Assembly: GCA_040877445.1 (NCBI GenBank)
Contig: JBBDNT010000281.1
Span: 1-12,367, forward strand
From: JBBDNT01 sp040877445
Lineage (GTDB): Bacteria > Planctomycetota > Planctomycetia > Planctomycetales > Planctomycetaceae
Length of the DNA: 12,367 nt
Direction: 5' to 3'
Under the pieces are notes generated by a model. The model had not been told where the DNA came from. It saw nothing but the letters and a program-made list of their open reading frames with translations, and did not search any database. Positions 7,165 to 12,367 of this stretch are shown piece by piece. A program made the translations under genes and the position numbers. The first letter of the stretch is position 1. Each line of letters starts with the position of its first letter.

Positions 7165-8076
7165 ATGCAGATCATCCGCGCCCGCGAAATGGGCATGTGT
7201 TTCGGCGTCCGAGACGCGCTCGCGCTCGCCCACGGCATCGATTCGCCGCACGACATTGCCATCCACGGGGAACTGGTTCACAACGAACTGGTGCTGGTGG
7301 AACTCGCCGAGCGCGGGTTCCGAACCACGCCCGAGACCGATCGCGACGGTCTGCCCGAGACCAGCGAAATTCTCGTTACCGCGCACGGCATCAGCGACCG
7401 CGAACGCGGGCGGCTGGAAGCGGCGGGGAAGCGGCTGATCGACACGACCTGCCCGCTCGTCCGCCGCGCTCATCACGCGGCGCACACGCTCGCCGCCGAC
7501 AATTTCCATGTGCTCGTGATCGGCCGCCCCGGACACGTCGAGGTCCGGGGGATCGTCGAGGATCTGCCGAGCCACGACGTGCTCGCCTCGGTGGACGACG
7601 TCCGCACCTGGGATCGGTCGCAGCTGGGCATCGTCTGCCAGACGACCACGCCGCCGCGTCTCGCCGCCGCGATTCATGAAGCGGTGCGCGAGCGGAACCC
7701 GCACGCCGAGATTCGCTTCGTCGACACGGTCTGCCATCCCACGCGCGACCGCCAGCACGCGGTGGAGGAACTCTGCGAAAGGGTCGATCTCGTCGTGGTC
7801 GTGGGAGGATCGAACTCGAACAACACGCGGCAACTCGTCGAGTCGTGCCGCGAAAGGGGAACGCGGGCCGTGCAGGTGCAATCGGCGGAGCAACTCGATC
7901 CGAAATGGTTCTCCGGTTGCCGAACGGTCGGCCTCACCGCGGGCACGTCGACGCTCGATGAGACGGTGGACCAAGTCGAGGCGGCGCTGATCGAGCTGAA
8001 CGACGCGCGACGGCGTGAGAGTTCCTGCTTCCAACGAATCGAGAATGTCTCGTCACTCGTAACCCGTCACTCGTAA
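7165..8076 (+). CDS. ispH: 4-hydroxy-3-methylbut-2-enyl diphosphate reductase
   Basis: IspH is a cytoplasmic iron-sulfur enzyme that makes IPP and DMAPP from HMBPP in the last step of the MEP isoprenoid pathway. The 303-aa length is normal. The three cluster cysteines are present at C12 (MGMCFGV), C96 (DTTCPLV) and C190 (VDTVCHP). Substrate-site motifs are also there: IHGELVHN (33-40), TAHGIS (72-77), GHVEV (123-127, with H124 and the catalytic E126), CQTTTP (159-164), GGSNSNNT (214-221) and LTAGTS (257-262). The family's usual GHPEV is GHVEV here. The ATG has GAGGAG (7151-7156) eight bases upstream. The radical SAM gene starts 21 bases after the stop, so the two are likely one operon, and the palindrome at 7104 is well placed to control it. 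Whether this is the only IspH of the genome cannot be told. Confidence 0.95.
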   Translation: MQIIRAREMGMCFGVRDALALAHGIDSPHDIAIHGELVHNELVLVELAERGFRTTPETDRDGLPETSEILVTAHGISDRERGRLEAAGKRLIDTTCPLVRRAHHAAHTLAADNFHVLVIGRPGHVEVRGIVEDLPSHDVLASVDDVRTWDRSQLGIVCQTTTPPRLAAAIHEAVRERNPHAEIRFVDTVCHPTRDRQHAVEELCERVDLVVVVGGSNSNNTRQLVESCRERGTRAVQVQSAEQLDPKWFSGCRTVGLTAGTSTLDETVDQVEAALIELNDARRRESSCFQRIENVSSLVTRHS

Positions 8077-8078
8077 CC
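8051..8078 (+). repeat. 14-base tandem repeat, two copies, over the ispH stop codon
   Basis: The unit CGTCACTCGTAACC is present twice, head to tail and without mismatch (8051-8064, 8065-8078). The ispH stop TAA (8074-8076) is in the second copy; in the first copy the same bases are read in another frame as coding. Because 14 is not a multiple of three, the duplication changed the frame and the final residues of IspH (SSLVTRHS). Confidence 0.85.
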
Positions 8079-8097
8079 CGCCGACAGGAGCTTCGAC

Positions 8098-9633
8098 ATG
8101 ACCCGGCACTGGCTTCCGCAAGCGATGCGCGTGGCTCCCCCGCTCGATCCGTCGATTCGCACGCCTCCGCCGACGGCGCGGCGGGCATTGCTCATCAATC
8201 CGTTCTACCCCAAGGATCCGCACGCGAGTTTCGGAAAGCACGTGCTCACGCCGAGCCTCGCGCTCACCACGGTGGCGGCCGGCACTCCGCCGGTATGGGA
8301 CGTGTCGTACTGGGACGAAAACCTGTTGCATGGTCCGCCGCCGCGGGATCCGTTTCCGCAGGTGGTGGGGATCACGGTGCATCTCACGTTCGCCGAGCGC
8401 GCGTACGAACTTGCGCGTTGGTATCGGGACCGCGGGGCCAAGGTGATTCTGGGCGGCCTGCACGTGCTCTCGTGTCCGAACGAAGTCGCTCCCCACGCGG
8501 ATGCCATCGCCCTGGGGGAGGGAACGCAGCTCTGGCCGGAGATTCTCCGCGACGTGGAGCGCGGCACGTTGCGTCCGGAATATCGCGGCAGCTTTCGCAG
8601 CTCGTACCGGAACGATCCCGCCCCGCGCCGCGACCTGCTCCCCCGCGACAGCTTCCTCACCACGACCAGCCTGATCGCGACGCGCGGCTGCCACAATCGC
8701 TGCGGCTTCTGTTACCTCGCGACGAAGGGGCTGCACATGCCCTACCAGGTGCGCGACGTCGAGCAGGTGGTCGAGGAGTTTCGGGCCGACGACCAGCCGT
8801 ATGCCGTCTTCATCGACAACAATCTCGGCTCGCGGCCGGATTACCTGCGCGAGCTGTGCCGGGCGCTCGCGCCGCTGGAGAGAATCTGGAGCGCGGCGGT
8901 CTCGATCGACGTGACGGACGATCCGTCGCTGGTGCGCGAGATGGCGCTCGCCGGGTGCACCGGCGTGTTCGTGGGGTTCGAGTCGTTGCGGAACGACAAC
9001 ATCGTCGCCGCCGGGAAGAAGAGTCCCTCCACCGAGGACTATGCCCGCCGCGTGGCGCTGCTGCACGAATTCGGCATCCAAGTCAACGGGAGCTTCGTGC
9101 TGGGATTCGACCACGACCGGCCCGACGTGTTCGAGCAGACGACTGGTTGGATCGAGGAGAACCGGCTCGAATCCGCGACGTTTCACATCATGACGCCGTA
9201 CCCCGGCACGCCGCTGTTCCGGCAGATGCAGGCGGAGGGGCGGCTGCTGCACACCGATTGGAGCCGGTACGACACGGCTCACGCCGTCTTCCGTCCGCGG
9301 CACATGACGCCCGAGGAACTGGAGGCGGGTTACGCGTGGTGCTATCGCCGCACGTTCTCGCACCGATCGATCTGGAAGCGCCGCCCGCGCGATCCGGCGG
9401 CGGTGCTGCCCTACCTCGCGATGTCGTACCTTTACAAGCGGTCGAACCTGTTCTGGCAGATCCTGATCCGGCAGCGGTGGACGGCGAAGGCCTGGCGTCC
9501 GCTGGTGGAAGCGACGCGACGACGACATCTGAGGTTTCGCCGACGACTGGCCGAGGCGCACGCCGACGCGACTGCGGAATCGCCGTTCGGCCACGTCTCC
9601 GCGAGCGGCACTGTCGTCTCGGCGGGCGTGTGA
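8098..9633 (+). CDS. B12-binding-type radical SAM enzyme, substrate unknown
   Basis: The ATG has AGGAG (8085-8089) eight bases upstream, and the product is 511 residues. Residues about 28-165 form a cobalamin-binding-like domain: it opens with RRALLINPFYP, and VILGGLHVLSCPNE plus DAIALGEGTQLWPE match the GGxH and GEGE-type segments of this family. The classic DxHxxG cobalamin motif is not seen, as in many members. The radical SAM cluster motif is CHNRCGFC (C198, C202, C205), followed by FIDNNLGS, VFVGFES and VNGSFVLGFD in the expected order of the barrel strands. The C-terminal third has YDTAHAVFRPRHMTPEEL and a basic tail. Relatives include methyltransferases and enzymes of hopanoid, chlorophyll and antibiotic pathways. 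Being 21 bases after ispH, it may act on an isoprenoid-derived lipid, but that is only inferred from position. Confidence 0.9.
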   Translation: MTRHWLPQAMRVAPPLDPSIRTPPPTARRALLINPFYPKDPHASFGKHVLTPSLALTTVAAGTPPVWDVSYWDENLLHGPPPRDPFPQVVGITVHLTFAERAYELARWYRDRGAKVILGGLHVLSCPNEVAPHADAIALGEGTQLWPEILRDVERGTLRPEYRGSFRSSYRNDPAPRRDLLPRDSFLTTTSLIATRGCHNRCGFCYLATKGLHMPYQVRDVEQVVEEFRADDQPYAVFIDNNLGSRPDYLRELCRALAPLERIWSAAVSIDVTDDPSLVREMALAGCTGVFVGFESLRNDNIVAAGKKSPSTEDYARRVALLHEFGIQVNGSFVLGFDHDRPDVFEQTTGWIEENRLESATFHIMTPYPGTPLFRQMQAEGRLLHTDWSRYDTAHAVFRPRHMTPEELEAGYAWCYRRTFSHRSIWKRRPRDPAAVLPYLAMSYLYKRSNLFWQILIRQRWTAKAWRPLVEATRRRHLRFRRRLAEAHADATAESPFGHVSASGTVVSAGV

Positions 9634-9684
9634 GTCCGGGCCGCGTGAGAAGGATCCTCCGCCTGCCCCTGCCGGCGAACGTCG

Positions 9685-10881
9685 TTACTCGATCGCCGCC
9701 TGAACGACGTTGGCGATCCTCCTGAGCAGGAAACCCTGGTCCTGACGCCACGGCCGCGTCGTGAGGATCACGCACAACAGCTCGCGCTGAGGGTCGGCCC
9801 AGGCGACCGTGCCGCTCGCGCCACTGTGGCCGAAGGTCTCATCCGAGGACAGGTCGCCGAATGCGTTCCACTCCGAAGACCTCCGCAACCCCCAGCCGAG
9901 CCCCCAGGGACGGCCGACTTGTTCGTTCTGGTCCGCAATCATCGCCTGAACCGTCGCCCGGCCCAGGATGCGCTTCCCGTCATAGACCCCTTCGTTGAGG
10001 AACATCTGCAGGAAGATGCCGAGGTCATCGACGGTGCTGTGCATGCCGCCCCACGGATGTCCGAGTTGCCGCAGGTAGAGGCTATTCCCGCCATAGCGTT
10101 CGAGGTCTTTCTCGGTTTCGGCGAAGGAGTCCCCTTGAATGAGGGCGGTCTGCGAAAGCGGCCGCTCGCCCAGGCCCAGGCTGCTGCGCTTCATCTTCAA
10201 GGGCTCGAACAACTCGCGCTTTTGGAACTCGGCCAGCGGCATTCCGGCGACCCGTTCCACGATCGTGGCCGCCAGAAGCGTCCCCATGCTCGAGTAGCTG
10301 AACGAGGTGCGCGGTTCGAACTGCAGCGGAGTGGCCATGGCCCCCTTGACGAATTCGGTCAGCGGCGCGTTGGCTCGCCGAAGTTCGATGTTTTCCGGCA
10401 GCATGTCGGGCAGGCCCGAGGTGTGCGTCAGCAAGTCCCGCACCCGCACTTTCTCCCGACCGGGCCCCCGGAACTCGGGCACGTACTTCTGCACGGGGTC
10501 CATGAGCGAAACCTGGCCCCGTTCCACTAGGAGCATCAAAGCCGTGACGGTGACCGGCTTGCTGATCGAGGCGAGGATATACACCGTCTCCGGCCCGGCC
10601 TTTGGGCTCGTCGCATCGGAGGTCAGCGTCCCCCAACCGCCGCGCAGGACGATGACGCCGCGCCGCGCCACCAGGACCGACGCGGCGGTCACGCGCCCGC
10701 TCCGGGTTTCTTCCGCGAGGATCTGGTTCACGAGTTCCAGGCGGGTCGTGGACATGCCCACCTGCTCCGGCTTGCCGGGCTTCAGCACGCGGTCCTCCCC
10801 GCGGCTGGAAGCGGCGGAAATCGTGAGAACAAGGGCAGCAACAAGCAGACAACGGCTGGAATGGGAGAACCGAAGGTCCAT
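9685..10881 (-). CDS. secreted serine hydrolase, beta-lactamase/transpeptidase-like family
   Basis: The ATG at 10881 (minus strand) is chosen because it begins a signal peptide: a basic MDLRFSHSSR, then a hydrophobic CLLVAALVLTISAASS, with likely cleavage before or near GEDR. A longer in-frame start at 11004 would bury this signal, so it is rejected. An AGGA nine bases upstream is a usable ribosome binding site. The 398-aa precursor has the nucleophile motif SISK (S105, K108), the second-motif region FSYSSMG (Tyr196, with Ser where Asn is usual) and the third motif GHSGASG near the C-terminus (HSG in place of KTG). DLLTHTSGLPD (149-159) is a further family hallmark. Members include class C beta-lactamases, DD-peptidases and esterases; this one could be any of them, and an esterase or peptidase is as likely as resistance. 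It converges with the radical SAM gene, 51 bases away, with no clear terminator between. Confidence 0.92.
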   Translation of the reverse strand: MDLRFSHSSRCLLVAALVLTISAASSRGEDRVLKPGKPEQVGMSTTRLELVNQILAEETRSGRVTAASVLVARRGVIVLRGGWGTLTSDATSPKAGPETVYILASISKPVTVTALMLLVERGQVSLMDPVQKYVPEFRGPGREKVRVRDLLTHTSGLPDMLPENIELRRANAPLTEFVKGAMATPLQFEPRTSFSYSSMGTLLAATIVERVAGMPLAEFQKRELFEPLKMKRSSLGLGERPLSQTALIQGDSFAETEKDLERYGGNSLYLRQLGHPWGGMHSTVDDLGIFLQMFLNEGVYDGKRILGRATVQAMIADQNEQVGRPWGLGWGLRRSSEWNAFGDLSSDETFGHSGASGTVAWADPQRELLCVILTTRPWRQDQGFLLRRIANVVQAAIE

Positions 10882-11109
10882 CAGAGGAAATCCTGGAGAA
10901 GCGGGAGTAATGATGAGCCACGTCGCCGCACGATATGAGGCGCGCGTCGAGTACGTCGACCGTATACTTTCCGGAGTCCGGTCCGCCCAGAAGTGTCGCC
11001 GCACGGACTGCTCCGGGGCGAATCTACATCACCGGCTGCTTCCATCACAATGGGAAGGAGAAGATGTACCGCCTTGCCGGACTTGGCGATTCTGGGTGAA
11101 AATGCCGCG
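10882..11109. other. divergent intergenic spacer between serine hydrolase and dinB
   Basis: This 228-base spacer must carry promoters for both genes. On the plus strand TATACT (10963-10968) is a fair -10 box but has no good -35 at 17 bases. A 5-base-arm inverted repeat GTCGA-N5-TCGAC (10946-10960) lies directly before it, which in GC-rich DNA may be chance. No LexA box of the known types was found ahead of dinB, so SOS control is not supported by what I see. The right end holds the short leader ORF at 11064. Confidence 0.4.
11064..11099 (+). CDS. 11-codon leader ORF ahead of dinB
   Basis: AAGGAG (11055-11060) is a strong ribosome binding site three bases before the ATG at 11064. The frame gives an 11-residue peptide (MYRLAGLGDSG) and stops at TGA 11097-11099, 10 bases before the dinB ATG. 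dinB itself has no comparable site. Ribosomes finishing the leader could restart at dinB, so this may set how much polymerase is made. The peptide sequence has no recognised motif. It could also be a chance ORF or a mis-set dinB 5' end. Confidence 0.35.
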   Translation: MYRLAGLGDSG

Positions 11110-12318
11110 ATGATCCTCCACGTCGACATGGACGCCTTCTACGCCTCGATCGAAGAGTGCGACCGCCCGGAACTCGCCGGGCGGCCATTGATCGTCGGCG
11201 GCACTCCCGAGGGGCGGGGCGTCGTCGCCGCGGCGAACTACGCCGTCCGCAAATTCGGCGTTCGCAGCGCCATGTCGACGGCGCAGGCGTTGCGGCTCTG
11301 CCCGCAGGCGATCGTCTTGCCGGTGCGGATGGAGCACTACGCCGCAGTCTCCGAACGAATCCGCGGCATCTTCTTCCGCTACACTCCGCTCGTCGAGCCG
11401 CTCTCGCTCGACGAGGCATTCCTCGACGTTGCCGGCAGCGAGAAGCTGTTCGGCTCGCTGGTGGAGATCGCCCGCCGAATCAAGCGGGAGATTCGCGAGG
11501 AGGTCGGGCTCGTCGCCTCGGTCGGCGTCGCCCCCAACAAATTCCTGGCGAAGATCGCCAGCGACCTCGAGAAGCCGGACGCGCTGGTCGTCGTCAAGCC
11601 GGACCAGGTGCAGGAGTTCCTCGACCCGCTGCCGGTCGGCCGGCTGTGGGGGGTGGGGCGCGTCACCGGCGGCGTGTTCGAGACGATGGGCGTCCGCACG
11701 ATCGGCGCACTCCGCCGGCTCGATCCGCAGGTTCTGCATCGGCACTTCGGCCGGCAGGGAGAGCACCTCTGGCAGCTTGCCCACGGCATCGACGAGCGGC
11801 CGGTCGTGCCCGATCGAGAAGCGCAGTCGGTGTCGCACGAGACGACGTTCCCCGTCGACATTTCCGATCACGAAGTGCTGCGGGCGTGGATTCTCGAACT
11901 GACGGAGCACGTCGGCCGGCGGCTGCGGCGGAACGGGCTCCGCGGGCGGACGGTGCAGCTCAAGCTGCGGTTCGCCGACTTCCGCACGCTCACCCGTGCC
12001 CACACGCTGCCGCAGCCGACCGACATCACCCGCGAGATCTGCGAAGCGGCGGCGGAACTGCTCGAACGGGCGCTGCCGGAACGGCTCGCGATCCGCCTGT
12101 TGGGCGTCGGCGTCAGCGGATTCGAGAATCGCGAGCAGGTTCAGCAAAGCCTGTTCGCCGATGAGGACCGCCAGAAGCGGGGCCGGTTGGATGCGGTCGC
12201 CGACGAGATTCGAGCGAAATTCGGCGCGACCGGGCTGGGCCGCGGCAGCGGGTTGCTGCACGAGGCGAAACATCGGCCGGAGCCGCGGCCGAACGATGAA
12301 CGCCGCTCTTCCAGCTGA
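11110..12318 (+). CDS. dinB: DNA polymerase IV (Y-family translesion polymerase)
   Basis: Pol IV copies past damaged template bases with low fidelity. The start at 11110 gives MILHVDMDAFYAS, the usual DinB beginning; upstream in-frame starts add unrelated residues. The metal-binding carboxylates are in place: D6 and D8 region (HVDMD) and D101-E102 (SLDEAFLDV). Tyr11 is at the steric-gate position that excludes ribonucleotides (Phe in E. coli). SVGVAPNKFLAKIASD and GRLWGVGRVT mark the palm/thumb, followed by the little-finger domain (from about 225). QQSLF (345-349) is a beta-clamp binding motif, so the enzyme is likely recruited to the replication clamp. The 402-aa length is slightly longer than E. 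coli DinB (351), with a charged tail after the clamp motif. The weak ribosome binding site and upstream leader ORF suggest coupled translation. Confidence 0.96.
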   Translation: MILHVDMDAFYASIEECDRPELAGRPLIVGGTPEGRGVVAAANYAVRKFGVRSAMSTAQALRLCPQAIVLPVRMEHYAAVSERIRGIFFRYTPLVEPLSLDEAFLDVAGSEKLFGSLVEIARRIKREIREEVGLVASVGVAPNKFLAKIASDLEKPDALVVVKPDQVQEFLDPLPVGRLWGVGRVTGGVFETMGVRTIGALRRLDPQVLHRHFGRQGEHLWQLAHGIDERPVVPDREAQSVSHETTFPVDISDHEVLRAWILELTEHVGRRLRRNGLRGRTVQLKLRFADFRTLTRAHTLPQPTDITREICEAAAELLERALPERLAIRLLGVGVSGFENREQVQQSLFADEDRQKRGRLDAVADEIRAKFGATGLGRGSGLLHEAKHRPEPRPNDERRSSS

Positions 12319-12367
12319 ACCATCACCGGTCGATCTTTCGTGCGACCTCCACTGCGTAACCGTTGTG

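Noticed and set aside
8053..9594. Minus-strand open frame of 513 codons opposite the radical SAM gene
   Set aside because: The plus strand has intact family motifs in order; the antisense product is Arg/Pro/Val-rich with no domain.
9634..9684. Terminator between the convergent radical SAM and serine hydrolase genes
   Set aside because: Only a short GGATCC-centred palindrome is present, with no T-run on either strand.
10882..11004. 41-residue N-terminal extension of the serine hydrolase
   Set aside because: It would hide the signal peptide beginning at 10881 and has no ribosome binding site support.
10882..11109. LexA/SOS box before dinB
   Set aside because: No sequence matching the known Gram-negative or Gram-positive LexA consensus was found; an unknown lineage-specific box cannot be excluded.
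11029..12273. Minus-strand open frame of 414 codons opposite dinB
   Set aside because: dinB is unambiguous with all catalytic residues; this is a GC-skew shadow.

Overview
The window looks like high-GC bacterial chromosome. Gene style (a secreted serine hydrolase with a short signal peptide, an IspH with the AREMGMCFGV N-terminus next to a B12-type radical SAM protein, mixed ATG/GTG starts, loose spacing) fits Planctomycetota or a related phylum. That placement is impressionistic, because no rRNA or marker gene is present to fix it.

Left third (1-5409, + strand): three consecutive genes on one strand. They are the C-terminal part of a SNF2-type helicase cut by the window edge, an unrecognised 343-aa protein with a winged-helix-like N-terminus, and a 1061-aa protein that fuses an AAA/STAND-like ATPase to a HerA/FtsK-like ATPase through a middle domain that may be a degenerate nuclease fold. 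A helicase, a small wHTH protein and a HerA-type motor in one run is the style of anti-phage or DNA-modification gene islands. I cannot name the system, and genes 5' of the window are probably part of it. This is the best candidate for something new here.

Middle (5410-7164): the start of an ADP-ribosylglycohydrolase gene survives as a pseudogene with three apparent single-base deletions and no C-terminal part. After it come a clear sigma70-like promoter with a perfect CTTTG-N5-CAAAG palindrome over its -10 box, a six-helix membrane protein, and a small winged-helix regulator whose start overlaps the membrane gene by 14 bases. A second CTTTG-N5-CAAAG palindrome lies just past the regulator and upstream of ispH. 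A simple model is that the regulator controls its own operon and also the ispH operon.

Right (7165-12318): ispH (last step of the MEP isoprenoid pathway) and a B12-binding-type radical SAM enzyme form a probable two-gene operon. A secreted serine hydrolase of the beta-lactamase/transpeptidase-like family runs on the minus strand and converges with it. Divergent from the hydrolase, across a 228-base spacer, is dinB (DNA polymerase IV) with a C-terminal clamp-binding motif. A strong ribosome binding site in that spacer serves an 11-codon leader ORF that ends 10 bases before dinB. No tRNA, rRNA, CRISPR array or insertion sequence was seen.
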